A DNA stretch of 64,000 nt from G963664935 sp963664935 (GCA_963664935.2 CAXXSE010000004.1:62001-126000), one strand, 5' to 3'; shown: positions 42,908-53,413, counted from the first letter of the stretch. Notes: generated from the letters alone by a model not told the origin. Program-made: numbers and translations.

Positions 42908-45394
42908 TCAAAGTTCTCTGAGCACGTTCATGGGGCTTTCATTCAATACGATCCGGGTGCCGAGGTACCCAGCCAAACCGATACTTACGGCGCCGACCAT
43001 TGGCGTAATCGTCCAAACCAGCCAATTCACGTGGTATTCCAATTGAAAGGTATAGCTATAAAGCGCCCAGGTAATGAGTTCAGCGGTAATTGCCGCAAGT
43101 AATCCGGACAAAAATCCCAATCCACAAAATTCAACGATCCGGCTGGTGCGAAGCAATCGTCGGCTGGCGCCCAAAGCCCTTAACAGCGAGCCTTCAAATA
43201 TTCGGTTATCGATGCTGGAGCGAACCGCGGCGAATAATACCGTGAATCCGGCAAGAACAGCGAACACTAATATAAATTCCACCGAAGTAGAGACTTGTTT
43301 AATAATCATTCGGAATCGCTCAAGGATAAAATCCACTTCTAAAACCGTGACCGTGGGAAATCGCTTTATCATCCGATTGAGGGCGAGCTTGTCTTCCGAA
43401 GGCAGAAAAAAACTGGTCAAATAGGTACCCGGGTAACCTTCCAAACTACCGGGGGAAAACATCATATAGAAAGTTGGTTTCATCGCGTCCCATTGGACGC
43501 TACGAATACTGCTGACCGAAGCAATAAACCATTCGCTCCCAACGCCAAAGGTTAAGCGATCGCCGATATCGACACCCAAACTCTTGGCCAGTTTCTGTTC
43601 CACTGAAACTTGGATCGGTCGGTCGATTCCGTTCCAACTTCCTTTTACGATTTTATTGTGTGTTGGAAGCCGGTCCGCCGAAGTCATACTAAAATCACGG
43701 TTGGTTACCCGTTCACTATAGGACCCTGGTTCCACGATCTTGGTGAGATCGATATCGTTGATCTTAAGCAGTCGGCCCCGCACAATAGCGTAAAACGCAC
43801 TCGAATCGATATTTTCATCCTTCAAATAAGCTTTAAATCCATCGACGCTATCGGGAAAAATGTTCAAGGCAAAATGATTTTGCGCTTTTTCTGGCAATTG
43901 GATCTTCCAGGCTTCGATTAAATCCGTACGCACCAGAATGATGATCAGCATCGCTGTCAGGGTAATGCAAAAAGCCAGAATTTGACTGATAGTCGTTTGC
44001 GGTTGCCGACTGAGATTTTGTAAGCCAAACCGCCAACCCAACCCGACATGGTTCATCAAATATGGGCAAAGCCGCAATAGCATCAAAGTAAACACACTCA
44101 ATACAATCAGCGAGCCGAACCCAATGCCGGTCACATACAAGGTCATTTTCAGATCCTCGGTATAACGCCACATGAGGATTAACAGCGTTGAAAAGGCAAG
44201 TCCATAGACCAACCAAATACTGGGGGGCAAGGGCATCAAGTCCCGCCGGAACACCTTCAGCGCGGAAACACGGCGCAGACGCAAAATCGGCGGTAACGCG
44301 AAACCGGTAAGCGTGATGAGTCCAGTCGATATTCCCAAAATGAGTGCATACCAACTTGGACTGGATAACTGTTTGGGAAGAAAGTCTCGCAATAAATACA
44401 CAAGAATCTCTTGGCCAACCCAGCCGATCCCATAGCCGATACAACCGCAGATTACCCCAACCATGGCTAATTGCATCACGTATAAAACAATGATGTCATT
44501 TTGTTTGAGTCCCAGGCAACGCATCATCGCGGTGACGTTGAAATGCCGTTCGCTATATCGCCGGGTAGCCATGGCAATCGCGACACCGGCGATCAAAACC
44601 ACGACGATGCTCACCAAGCCTAAGTATTGTTCGGCGCGGGATAGGGCTGTTCCCAGTTCCGGGCGCTCCTCGTGGATATCCATGATTCGCTGATTTGGAT
44701 TCATTTCCGGAAACACCCACTGCTTATAGGCTGAAACCTGTTTTTCCGCACCCGCGAACAAATAAAAATAGTGAACGTGACTCCCTGGCTGAATAACCCG
44801 AGTCGCGGGCAGATCTTGATAATTCATCATAATCCGCGGCGATAAACTTAAAAAGTTTCCTTTTCGATCGGGTTCGTAAGTGATTATTCGGGTAATCTCC
44901 AAAGGTTTTTCGCCTACTTCGAGTTGATCGCCAATGGAGAATCCCAACCGCTCCAACACCCTTCGTTCGACCCAAGCCATACCTGGCGAAGGAATTTCAT
45001 GGGTTATCACTTCATCAGATATTTCCTTGGTTGTGGTCTTCAAGTGACCCCGCAAGGGATACCCGGGCGTACACGCTTTGATCCCAGCCAGTAACAATGC
45101 GTCACCGTTTAATACCACGCTGTTAAACTCGGCGGTTCGCGCAACGTCCAAGCCATATTGCTTGGCTGTTCGCGTCCAAATATCGGGCATATCTCCATGG
45201 CTTGTTATCACCAGGTCGGCGGCAAGAAATTCGGCGGCTTGATTTTCCATGGTCCGATGGAGCCGATCGCCAAAAAGACTGACGGTTGTAGTGCAGGCGA
45301 CCGCGATAATCAACGCCACAGCCAGAATATTGAGTTCCCCGGACCGCCAATCCCGATGGAGAAATTTAAAGGCTAGTTGCGGACGATTTCGCAT
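42908..45394 (-). CDS. ybbP: FtsX-like ABC transporter permease, YbbP family
   Basis: An 828-residue permease with an N-terminal TM helix (LNILAVALIIAVACTT), a large periplasmic MacB_PCD-like domain, and two blocks of TM helices (VSIVVVLIAGVAIAMATRRY; FILVFAVLAGFTVLFAAVR) of the FtsX type. With the adjacent ATPase and TesA this matches the tesA-ybbA-ybbP arrangement of E. coli. The substrate of the transporter is not established. The frame is intact. Confidence 0.88.
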   Translation of the reverse strand: MRNRPQLAFKFLHRDWRSGELNILAVALIIAVACTTTVSLFGDRLHRTMENQAAEFLAADLVITSHGDMPDIWTRTAKQYGLDVARTAEFNSVVLNGDALLLAGIKACTPGYPLRGHLKTTTKEISDEVITHEIPSPGMAWVERRVLERLGFSIGDQLEVGEKPLEITRIITYEPDRKGNFLSLSPRIMMNYQDLPATRVIQPGSHVHYFYLFAGAEKQVSAYKQWVFPEMNPNQRIMDIHEERPELGTALSRAEQYLGLVSIVVVLIAGVAIAMATRRYSERHFNVTAMMRCLGLKQNDIIVLYVMQLAMVGVICGCIGYGIGWVGQEILVYLLRDFLPKQLSSPSWYALILGISTGLITLTGFALPPILRLRRVSALKVFRRDLMPLPPSIWLVYGLAFSTLLILMWRYTEDLKMTLYVTGIGFGSLIVLSVFTLMLLRLCPYLMNHVGLGWRFGLQNLSRQPQTTISQILAFCITLTAMLIIILVRTDLIEAWKIQLPEKAQNHFALNIFPDSVDGFKAYLKDENIDSSAFYAIVRGRLLKINDIDLTKIVEPGSYSERVTNRDFSMTSADRLPTHNKIVKGSWNGIDRPIQVSVEQKLAKSLGVDIGDRLTFGVGSEWFIASVSSIRSVQWDAMKPTFYMMFSPGSLEGYPGTYLTSFFLPSEDKLALNRMIKRFPTVTVLEVDFILERFRMIIKQVSTSVEFILVFAVLAGFTVLFAAVRSSIDNRIFEGSLLRALGASRRLLRTSRIVEFCGLGFLSGLLAAITAELITWALYSYTFQLEYHVNWLVWTITPMVGAVSIGLAGYLGTRIVLNESPMNVLREL

Positions 45395-45396
45395 AG

Positions 45397-46109
45397 TTAG
45401 TGATTAATAATTTTCCCGGTATCTAAGTGTATTCTGCGATTGCATCGTGTAGCCAAGGCTTCGTCATGGGAGACTAAAACCAAGGTGGTATTATTTTCCC
45501 GGTTTAAATCAAAAAGCAAATTGATGACCTGCTCCCCGGTTTTACTGTCCAGGTTCCCGGTGGGCTCATCGGCGAAGAGTATTTTCGGACGGGTGACGAA
45601 TGCCCTTGCGATGGCAACCCGCTGCTGTTCTCCACCGGACAATTGCATCGGATAATGATTGAGCCGACGTCCCAAGCCAACCCTGTTCATCAACGCCCGG
45701 CTGTATCTTTCGGCTTTTCCTCGGCGGTTAACTCCAAGGGAAGCATGACATTTTCCAACGCCGTCAAACTCGGCAGCAATTGAAAAGATTGGAATACAAA
45801 ACCGACATTTTCACCACGAATCCGAGCTTTGCCATCCTCATCCAAATCGGTCAAACAAACCCCCGCCAATTCGACTCGACCGCTCGAGGGTAAATCCAAT
45901 CCGGCAAGAAGACATAACAATGTTGATTTTCCGGAACCCGATGCGCCGAGGATAGCCACCGACTCTCCCGATTTGATAGTTAAACCAACCGATGTCAGTA
46001 TATCTAACCGGCCTTCAGAAGTTTCAACGTTTTTGCACAAGTTTTCCGCATGAATAATCACTTCACCCGGTCCATCTATTACGTTATTTTGATTGAGTAG
46101 CTCCGTCAT
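45397..46109 (-). pseudogene. ybbA: ABC transporter ATPase YbbA, frameshifted
   Basis: The start is ATG 46109 (MTELLNQNN), whose codon overlaps the divergent tesA start. Walker A ILGASGSGKSTLL and Q-loop FVFQSFQLLP are in the first frame, which ends after ELTAEEKPKDTAGR. The signature QLSGGEQQRVAIARA and Walker B KILFADEPTGNLD are in another frame to 45397. One more A in the AAAA run near 45716 would read AEEKAERYSRALMNRVGLG. The partner permease gene is intact, so a sequencing error or slippage correction should be considered. Confidence 0.85.
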
Positions 46110-46728
46110 GGAAAAAATCGTATTCTCATTTTGCCTATTTCTGTTACCGGGATTGATTTTCGCAACCGATATCCTCATCATTGGAGACAGCATCAGTACA
46201 GCGTACGGCATAAAACGCCACCAAGGCTGGGTCACATTGTTGCAGCAAAAGCTACGTAATGAAACCCGCGACGTAAAAATCATCAATGCCAGTATTTCGG
46301 GAGAAACCACGGCGGGGGGCTTAGCCAGAATCGACCAGGAGTTGAATCGGTATCAACCAGATATTGCCATCATCGAACTTGGCGGCAACGACGGTTTAAG
46401 GGGGTTCTCTCCAAAAATCATGAAATCCAACCTGGCGAAGATGATCAAACGGTCCGAAAACAGTGGTGCGAAGGTACTTTTACTGGGGATGCGCATACCG
46501 CCAAACTACGGGAAACGTTACACCGAACTATTTGCCGAAGTCTATTCTCAATTGGCAAGCGAATACCCTATTTCCTTAGTACCTTTCTTGCTGGAGGGTT
46601 TCGGAACCCGCTCCGATTTAATGCAACACGATGGTATTCACCCCAATGCCCGGGCTCAGCCCCTGATCATGGAAATTGTATTGACCCAATTGAAACCCCT
46701 GCTCGAAAGCCAAATTGTGCCGGACTGA
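46108..46728 (+). CDS. tesA: Arylesterase / acyl-CoA thioesterase I, TesA (GDSL)
   Basis: A 206-residue periplasmic SGNH hydrolase. It has a signal peptide ending at IFAT, the nucleophile in IIGDSIS (Ser28), the Gly and Asn blocks (INASISGETTAGG, IIELGGNDGLRG), and the DxxH motif DGIHPN (Asp175, His178). I start it at ATG 46108; an upstream TTG at 46093 is possible. It diverges from ybbA with overlapping start codons. Confidence 0.92.
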   Translation: MEKIVFSFCLFLLPGLIFATDILIIGDSISTAYGIKRHQGWVTLLQQKLRNETRDVKIINASISGETTAGGLARIDQELNRYQPDIAIIELGGNDGLRGFSPKIMKSNLAKMIKRSENSGAKVLLLGMRIPPNYGKRYTELFAEVYSQLASEYPISLVPFLLEGFGTRSDLMQHDGIHPNARAQPLIMEIVLTQLKPLLESQIVPD

Positions 46729-46903
46729 TAAGCTGAATCAGTGAATTCAATGCGGATAGTAGGGAGCAAGATATTGGTTTCTCGGGGGATCGATTAATTG
46801 CATCAGTTGAAACTGGCAAAAGGTAAGATAGTCGGATCAAGATAATAGTTCCGTATCACTGGTTCTTTAAGTGTTCGATTACCGACTAACCAATTGATTT
46901 AAT

Positions 46904-46980
46904 TGGTCGGGGTGAGAGGATTTGAACCTCCGGCCCCTGCCTCCCGAAGGCAGTGCTCTACCAAGCTGAGCTACACCCCG
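46904..46980 (-). tRNA. tRNA-Pro (anticodon CGG)
   Basis: Read on the minus strand, the 77-nt sequence starts CGGGGTGTAGCTCAG, has the anticodon arm CTGCC-TTCGGGA-GGCAG with CGG at the anticodon position, and the T arm GGAGG-TTCAAAT-CCTCT. The acceptor CACCCCG is followed by ACCA, so the CCA end is encoded. All four arms pair fully. Confidence 0.95.
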
Positions 46981-47097
46981 ATGGTACGGTTAGGCAACGT
47001 GTGATATTTCTCCAGTGCCTTAAGATGGTCCGGTCAGAAACAAACATCCCGTGCAATATGGGATATTATTTATTGAGGCATCGCTTAAGGATCTACC

Positions 47098-48120
47098 CTA
47101 ATAGTTACGTTGAACCGAAAACCTGGCTAATTCGACCATGGCCTGCTTATATTCGGATTCGGGCAGGAGTTTTAATGCGTCGATAGCTTTTTGCGCTTCT
47201 TCCCGCGCGCGGTGTTGAGTGTACGTGATGGCATCCGTTAATTCAACAATGGCGAAGATCTCGCTAAACGAACTGGTATCGCTGTTTTCTAGTGCGTTTT
47301 TGATAACCGTCGCTTGTGCTTTCGAACTGTTGCGTAAAGCGTAAATGAGAGGCAGGGTTGGTTTCCCTTCTGAAAGGTCGCCTCCAAGGTTTTTCCCTGT
47401 TTGTTCAGGGTCAGCGCTATAGTCCAAAACATCATCTATGAGTTGAAACGCAATACCTAAGTGTAAACCGTAGTCACCTAATGCGGCTACGACCGGTTCT
47501 GAAGCACCCGCCAAAACGGCGCCAAGCCGCGAAGCCGCGCTGAACAGAATAGCTGTTTTGCGGGAAATGACCTTTAGATAATCTTCTTCACTGGTTGCTG
47601 GATTATTAATATTGAGAAGCTGGAGCACTTCGCCTTCGGCAATGGCCGTTGTCGTTTGCGCCAATAAAGCCATCACCCGCATGCTATCAACACGAATCAT
47701 CATTTCGAAGGAACGGGATAAAAGGAAATCGCCAACCAATACGCTAGCCGCATTGCCCCACAACGTGTTGACGGTTTCATGCCCGCGCCTAAGATCTGAT
47801 TTATCAACGACATCATCGTGTAATAACGTTGCCGTGTGAATAAACTCAATCACCGCCGCAAGAATAAAGTGGTGGTCATCAGGGTAATCCAGAGCTTTTG
47901 AGGCGAGCAACAGGAGCATGGGGCGGAGCCGTTTCCCACCGCTGTTTACGATATATTTTCCGATTTGGTTAATCAGTAAGACGTCGGAGCTAAGTTCGTC
48001 AATAATGATTTGATCGACAATTTTTGCTTCCGCTTCGGTTAGCTTACGAATTTTATCAAAATCAATCGGCTTGTCGTTTTCAATAATTGTTTTTGCCTGG
48101 CAAGTCTTCAAAGAAGTCAT
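47098..48120 (-). CDS. ispB: Polyprenyl (octaprenyl) diphosphate synthase IspB
   Basis: A 340-residue trans-isoprenyl diphosphate synthase that makes the ubiquinone side chain. The first Asp-rich motif is LLHDDVVDKSDLRRG and the second is QLIDDVLDYSAD; GGKRLRPMLLLL is also present. It is divergent from rplU as in other Gammaproteobacteria, with about 215 bp of shared upstream DNA. Confidence 0.93.
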   Translation of the reverse strand: MTSLKTCQAKTIIENDKPIDFDKIRKLTEAEAKIVDQIIIDELSSDVLLINQIGKYIVNSGGKRLRPMLLLLASKALDYPDDHHFILAAVIEFIHTATLLHDDVVDKSDLRRGHETVNTLWGNAASVLVGDFLLSRSFEMMIRVDSMRVMALLAQTTTAIAEGEVLQLLNINNPATSEEDYLKVISRKTAILFSAASRLGAVLAGASEPVVAALGDYGLHLGIAFQLIDDVLDYSADPEQTGKNLGGDLSEGKPTLPLIYALRNSSKAQATVIKNALENSDTSSFSEIFAIVELTDAITYTQHRAREEAQKAIDALKLLPESEYKQAMVELARFSVQRNY

Positions 48121-48335
48121 GAACTAAGGTTTGGTTTTCCTTTCGGGATATCCGAATCCTATGGGTACCCGAAGTTGCTGTCAAGAAAAACGGGCTATTC
48201 TATGCCATTATTGCAATATTACCACTATTTTTTTATTGCGAGGTTAGAATTCACGAGAAATGGAATTGACCAATCAAATTAAAACCGCTAAAATCCACTG
48301 CTTTGGTCGGTTTTATTATTCGGAGCGTAACGCAG

Positions 48336-48650
48336 ATGTATGCGGTCTTTCAAACAGGTGGGAAACAATACCGGGTTGGTACCGGGCAAACTATAAAAGT
48401 CGAAAAACTCGGCGTCGAATCTGGTGATACCATTGAATTCGATAAGGTGCTTATGGTCCAATCGGATCAAGGCGCCAAGGTAGGTACACCCTTTATTGAG
48501 GGTGGCAAAGTCAGCGCCACGGTCAAAGCAAACGGCCGCCACAAAAAAATTAATATTCTCAAATTTAAAAGACGTAAGCAATATATGCGACATATGGGCC
48601 ATCGTCAATATTATACAGAAGTCGAAATTACTGAAATCGTTGGCGGTTAA
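48336..48650 (+). CDS. rplU: 50S ribosomal protein L21
   Basis: A 104-residue L21 starting MYAVFQTGGKQYRV at ATG 48336, with the C-terminal KFKRRKQYMRHMGHRQYYTE. It is first in the rplU-rpmA pair, with a 22-bp gap to rpmA. Upstream in-frame codons would add 11 non-family residues, so I prefer this start. Confidence 0.96.
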   Translation: MYAVFQTGGKQYRVGTGQTIKVEKLGVESGDTIEFDKVLMVQSDQGAKVGTPFIEGGKVSATVKANGRHKKINILKFKRRKQYMRHMGHRQYYTEVEITEIVGG

Positions 48651-48672
48651 AATTTGAACGGAGGGGATAGAA

Positions 48673-48930
48673 ATGGCGCATAAAAAAGCAGGTGGCAGTT
48701 CGAAAAATGGTCGCGATTCACAATCGAAGCGCCTTGGTGTTAAACGGTATGGTGGGCAGTCGGTGAAGGCTGGTAATATTCTCGTTCGACAACGGGGCAC
48801 TCGTTTTCATCCCGGGACCAATGTAGGTTGTGGTAAAGATCATACCCTGTTCGCCACCTCAGATGGGCATGTTCAATTTGAAGTGAAAGGGCCCAAAAAC
48901 CGGAAGTTTATAAGTGTGGTACAGGGTTAA
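48673..48930 (+). CDS. rpmA: 50S ribosomal protein L27
   Basis: An 85-residue L27 starting MAHKKAGGSSKNGRDSQSKR with the typical SVKAGNILVRQRGTRFHPG segment. GGAGGGGATAG provides a strong ribosome-binding site. It is followed by obgE after 144 bp. Confidence 0.97.
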   Translation: MAHKKAGGSSKNGRDSQSKRLGVKRYGGQSVKAGNILVRQRGTRFHPGTNVGCGKDHTLFATSDGHVQFEVKGPKNRKFISVVQG

Positions 48931-49074
48931 AGTTTTAGTCCTAAGCTAAAAGGCTAAAAACGGCTCCGTACGAAAGAGAGAGCCGAGAAAAGGATTCCTA
49001 ATTTCTTTTTTCATTCCGACGATTCCTTTATTTCTTCGCTTAAGCCCACTGCCAAGTAGGGCTTCTTAATTAGT

Positions 49075-50103
49075 ATGAGATTCGTCGACGAAGTCAATAT
49101 TCGGGTTGAAGCAGGGGATGGTGGCGGTGGTTGCGTCAGTTTCCGTAGGGAGAAGTATATTCCCTTGGGGGGGCCGGACGGCGGTGATGGTGGTGATGGT
49201 GGTAATGTCTATCTGGTTGCCACTAACCAGGTCAACACCTTAGCGGACTTTCGTTTTCATCCTGTTCATAGGGGGCAACGCGGTGAAAATGGGCAAGGAC
49301 GAAATTGCACGGGAAAATCCGGAAATGACAGCACTGTTCGGGTGCCCGTAGGAACAACAGCCAAAGACTTAACAACCGGTGAAATTATTGGTGACCTGGT
49401 CAAGGAAGGTGATGTCTTACTGGTAGCCAAAGGTGGTTTCCATGGACTTGGTAACACGCGATTTAAAAGCAGCACTAACCGGGCGCCTCGAAAAGCAACC
49501 CAAGGTACACCGGGTGAATCCAGGGAGCTTAAGCTAGAGCTTCGACTGATTGCGGATATAGGCCTTCTCGGCAAGCCTAATGCCGGTAAATCCAGTCTTA
49601 TCCGTAAAGTTTCTTCTGCCCGGCCTAAGGTCGCCGATTACCCGTTTACGACCCTGCAGCCTAATCTTGGCGTGGTTCGAGTTGGCGATTTTCGTAGTTT
49701 CACCATGGCCGACATACCCGGAATTATTGGAGGGGCCGCGCAAGGTGTTGGCTTGGGGCTCCAATTTTTGAAGCACTTGACCAGAACCGGTCTTTTACTC
49801 CATCTTGTTGATATTTATCCAACTGAATCAGAAGAAAACCCGGTTGCCGGAGCAAAAACAATTATTTCCGAATTGGAGAAATGGAGCACCGATTTAGCGG
49901 CAAAACCAAGATGGCTAGTACTCAATAAAATAGACACTTTGCTTGCTGATCAGGTCGAAACGCACTGCCAAAAAATTGTCGAAGATCTACAATGGACAGG
50001 TCGTGTTTTTAAGATTTCAGCGATTCGAGGCGATGGCGTTGATGAGTTGGTTTACGCGTTGATGGCCTTTGTTGAAGCGCAAAATAAAAAACGCCAAGAA
50101 TAG
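49075..50103 (+). CDS. obgE: Obg GTPase (ribosome assembly, stringent response)
   Basis: A 342-residue GTPase. The glycine-rich Obg fold is at the N-terminus (FVDEVNIRVEAGDGGGGCVS), then the G domain with G1 GKPNAGKS, G3 DIPGIIGGA and G4 LNKID. Obg binds the 50S subunit and takes part in ribosome assembly. The rplU-rpmA-obgE order is conserved. The frame is intact and ends with TAG. Confidence 0.96.
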   Translation: MRFVDEVNIRVEAGDGGGGCVSFRREKYIPLGGPDGGDGGDGGNVYLVATNQVNTLADFRFHPVHRGQRGENGQGRNCTGKSGNDSTVRVPVGTTAKDLTTGEIIGDLVKEGDVLLVAKGGFHGLGNTRFKSSTNRAPRKATQGTPGESRELKLELRLIADIGLLGKPNAGKSSLIRKVSSARPKVADYPFTTLQPNLGVVRVGDFRSFTMADIPGIIGGAAQGVGLGLQFLKHLTRTGLLLHLVDIYPTESEENPVAGAKTIISELEKWSTDLAAKPRWLVLNKIDTLLADQVETHCQKIVEDLQWTGRVFKISAIRGDGVDELVYALMAFVEAQNKKRQE

Positions 50104-50147
50104 CTCACAATTATTACTCTCGACCTAAAGCGAAAAACTGTTTAAAA

Positions 50148-51272
50148 ATGCGGGCCAGATCAGACTTTGTTAACGCCCGGCGTATCGTTGTTAAGATTGG
50201 CAGCTCCCTTCTGACCGAAAGTGACAAAGGGCTCGATACCTTGTCGATTGCCTGTTGGGTGGAGCAAATGGCCATCCTACGCCAAAAGGGCGCTGAAATC
50301 TTATTGGTTTCTTCCGGGTCCGTTGCGGAAGGGATGTGCCGTTTAGGATGGAGCGTTCGCCCCCAAACCCTTCATCGGCTTCAAGCGGCCGCATCGGTTG
50401 GGCAAATGGGATTGATTCAAACCTATGAATCGCATTTCAAAACCCACGGTCTTCTCACCGCGCAGGTTTTGCTCACCCATGAAGATCTGTCCAATCGTCA
50501 ACGCTATCTTAATGCCAGAAGCACATTGCTGACCTTATTGACGCTTGGCGTCATTCCGGTCATCAATGAAAACGATGTTGTCGCCACCGATGAAATCCGT
50601 TTAGGCGATAACGATACTTTGGCGGCTCTGGTATCGAACTTGGTGGAATCAGATTTACTGATTATTTTAACCGATCAACTGGGCCTTTTTGAACGAGATC
50701 CATCCCTTGATCCCAGCGCGTCCATGATTCCCGAAATTGGCATCAATGATTCTCGTCTCGAGAGTATGGCCGGAGGAAGCCGTACAGGATTTGGGCGCGG
50801 TGGAATGAATACAAAAATTCGCGCTGCTAGATTGGCTTCCCGTTCCGGGACGCCCACTGTAATCGCCTCAGGCCGTGAACCTAGGATAATTTCCCAGATT
50901 ACCCAAGCGAAATCCGTGGGTACTTTTCTGATTCCTGACATCGAACCGTTGGTGGCCCGAAAACGTTGGTTGGCCGGGCAGCTTCAAGTGAAAGGCGTGT
51001 TAACGCTGGACCCAGGTGCGGTACGCGTATTAAAGCTTGCGGGAAAAAGTTTGCTGTGTGTTGGCGTTATCCGAGTAGAAGGCCAATTTAAGCGCGGCGA
51101 ATTGGTTTCTTGCGTAGACGCGGCGGGCCGTGAAATCGCCCGGGGATTGGTGAATTACTCCGCCGAAGAATCACAAAAACTGAAGCAGCAGCCGAGTTCG
51201 CGGATCAAGGATTTACTCGGGTACGAGGATGGACCGGAACTCATTCATAGGGATAATTTGGTTCTGGTGTAA
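50148..51272 (+). CDS. proB: Glutamate 5-kinase
   Basis: A 374-residue enzyme for the first step of proline synthesis. The kinase domain starts VNARRIVVKIGSSLLT, with VSSGSVAEG and INENDVVATDEIRLGDNDTLAALVS. A C-terminal PUA domain follows (ARKRWLAGQLQVKGVLTLDPG). The start codon is ATG at 50148. It is 44 bp after obgE and probably in the same transcript. Confidence 0.94.
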   Translation: MRARSDFVNARRIVVKIGSSLLTESDKGLDTLSIACWVEQMAILRQKGAEILLVSSGSVAEGMCRLGWSVRPQTLHRLQAAASVGQMGLIQTYESHFKTHGLLTAQVLLTHEDLSNRQRYLNARSTLLTLLTLGVIPVINENDVVATDEIRLGDNDTLAALVSNLVESDLLIILTDQLGLFERDPSLDPSASMIPEIGINDSRLESMAGGSRTGFGRGGMNTKIRAARLASRSGTPTVIASGREPRIISQITQAKSVGTFLIPDIEPLVARKRWLAGQLQVKGVLTLDPGAVRVLKLAGKSLLCVGVIRVEGQFKRGELVSCVDAAGREIARGLVNYSAEESQKLKQQPSSRIKDLLGYEDGPELIHRDNLVLV

Positions 51273-51307
51273 TTGTAACCGTTCACGGCCACCTTTTTTC
51301 AAGTCTC

Positions 51308-51577
51308 TTAAGAGGCTTTCAATGCCAGGATTTTAGTATTCAAGCGGCTTTTGCTACGGGCGGCTTTGTTTTTATGGACTAAGCCTTTGTTTACCGCGGA
51401 GTCGAGTACAGGTACAGCCTTTAGAAATGCTTCTTGGGCCTTGTCGGCATCGCCGTTCTTGATTCCCGTAATGACGTTTTTGAGAGAGGTACGCATTCTG
51501 CTGCGCAATGATACGTTATGCACACGCCGTTTTTCGGCCTGCCGAGCGCGTTTTCTTGCCGATGAAGTATTAGCCAT
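51308..51577 (-). CDS. rpsT: 30S ribosomal protein S20
   Basis: An 89-residue S20 starting MANTSSARKRARQAEKRRVH at 51577. The longer upstream extension is not family sequence. It converges on proB and diverges from murJ, the usual gammaproteobacterial arrangement. Confidence 0.95.
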   Translation of the reverse strand: MANTSSARKRARQAEKRRVHNVSLRSRMRTSLKNVITGIKNGDADKAQEAFLKAVPVLDSAVNKGLVHKNKAARSKSRLNTKILALKAS

Positions 51578-51842
51578 TCTGTTCCCTAAAGTACATGAAA
51601 TAAAAAACAGCCCATTATCTTTTTGTTTTGAATCGCTGTCAATGATTAGATCATCTGTTTTTAGATTCAACAAATTATTATACTACGCGGCGTCTGGAAA
51701 TTGTTTGCCACTTTTGTTGTTTTGAAATGAAGTGGACGACCAGATCTCCATAGGCCTATAGTGAAAAAAATCTTAAATCTCAGCGCAATGTTAATTTAGA
51801 TGGGTAATTCTATTATGAAGTTTATACCAAACGATTCATAAC

Positions 51843-53378
51843 ATGCAGCTGTTCAAATCCACCGCGATAGTCGGAAGTATGACGTTCATTTCCCGCATTA
51901 TGGGTTTCATCCGCGATATGTTATTTGCCAGAATATTCGGTGTGGATGCGGGTACCGACGCGTTTTTTGTGGCTTTTAAAATTCCTAATTTTTTGCGTCG
52001 ATTGTTTGCTGAAGGGGCATTCTCTCAAGCTTTTGTCCCAGTTCTTTCAGAATTTAAGGAGACCAAAGACAAACAAGCGATACGCGATTTTATTAACCGT
52101 ACGGGAGGCACTCTGGCATTAATCTTGATGGGTGTTACCATCGTCGGAGTTGCGGGCGCCCCCCTACTGATTATGGCTTTTGCTCCCGGGTTTTTATGGG
52201 AAGGGAGGCAATTCGATTTGGCGGTGGAAATGCTGAGAATAACCTTTCCGTATCTGTTCTTTATTTCATCGGTCGCCTTTGCCGGTGGAATTCTCAACAC
52301 CTATGGTCGTTTCGCGGTTCCTGCGTTTACCCCCGTATTTTTAAATATTTGTCTGATTTTCGCCGCGGTTTGGGTTTCTCCAATGATGGCGGAGCCGATC
52401 ACTGCCTTAGCCTGGGGGGTATTCGCCGCAGGTATCGTACAATTATTGTTTCAGTTTCCGGCGCTCTGGAAATTGGGCTTGGTTCCACGATTGCGATTTG
52501 GTTTTTACGATACGGGTGTTAAAAAAATAATCTATTTAATGCTGCCCGCTATTTTTGGTGTATCCATTACCCAGATCAATTTACTATTCGATACTCTAAT
52601 TGCTTCATTTTTAGCCTCCGGCAGCGTTTCCTGGCTTTACTTCTCGGATCGTCTGGTTGAGTTCCCGCTGGGTGTTTTCGGGATAGCCTTGGCCACGGTC
52701 ATATTACCCACGCTGTCAAAAAGCCATGCGGCAAACGACAAAACTTCCTTCTCTCACTCGCTGGACTGGGGGTTGCGCTGGGTATTTTTGATTGGAACCC
52801 CTTCCGCAATCGGATTGGTCATCCTTGCCAAACCCGTGTTGTCAACTTTATTCCAATACAATGAGTTTAACCAATTCGACGTTGAAATGGCCGGACAAAG
52901 TTTAATGGCCTATTCCGTTGGATTACTAGGATTCATTTTGGTGAAGGTTTTAGTGCCTGGTTTTACCGCGCGGCAAGACATGAGAACACCGGTTCGAATC
53001 GGTATACTCGCAATGTTGACAAATATGGTATTGAATGTCGCTTTAGTATTCCATTTTAAACATGCCGGTCTGGCTTTGGCGACCTCGCTATCCGCTTTTA
53101 TCAATGCGGGCTTTTTGTTATCAAGTCTATTACGCGATGCTGTTTATAGGCCCGAGCCCGGCTGGATTTTGTTTTCAATCAGAATAGTTTTTGCTTGTGG
53201 AATGATGGCGTTCCTACTTATTTATGGAGTGGATACGGAAGTTTGGTACGCCTGGGGTATGTTGGAACGCTCCTGGAATCTGTTTCTGTGGATCACGTCC
53301 GGAATCGTAATATACTTTGTTAGTTTATGGGTGTTCGGCATGCGGTGGATCCATTTGACGATTCAAACCGATGTTTGA
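51843..53378 (+). CDS. murJ: Lipid II flippase MurJ
   Basis: A 511-residue MOP-family membrane protein with about 14 TM helices that flips lipid II across the inner membrane. The start is MQLFKSTAIVGSMTFISRIM; conserved GFIRDMLFARIFG, AFVPVLSEF and LAKPVLSTLFQ segments are present. It overlaps no neighbour once ribF is started at 53414. Confidence 0.94.
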   Translation: MQLFKSTAIVGSMTFISRIMGFIRDMLFARIFGVDAGTDAFFVAFKIPNFLRRLFAEGAFSQAFVPVLSEFKETKDKQAIRDFINRTGGTLALILMGVTIVGVAGAPLLIMAFAPGFLWEGRQFDLAVEMLRITFPYLFFISSVAFAGGILNTYGRFAVPAFTPVFLNICLIFAAVWVSPMMAEPITALAWGVFAAGIVQLLFQFPALWKLGLVPRLRFGFYDTGVKKIIYLMLPAIFGVSITQINLLFDTLIASFLASGSVSWLYFSDRLVEFPLGVFGIALATVILPTLSKSHAANDKTSFSHSLDWGLRWVFLIGTPSAIGLVILAKPVLSTLFQYNEFNQFDVEMAGQSLMAYSVGLLGFILVKVLVPGFTARQDMRTPVRIGILAMLTNMVLNVALVFHFKHAGLALATSLSAFINAGFLLSSLLRDAVYRPEPGWILFSIRIVFACGMMAFLLIYGVDTEVWYAWGMLERSWNLFLWITSGIVIYFVSLWVFGMRWIHLTIQTDV

Positions 53379-53413
53379 GAAAACTGGATTTATGTCTCAA
53401 TGGGCAAAACGCT

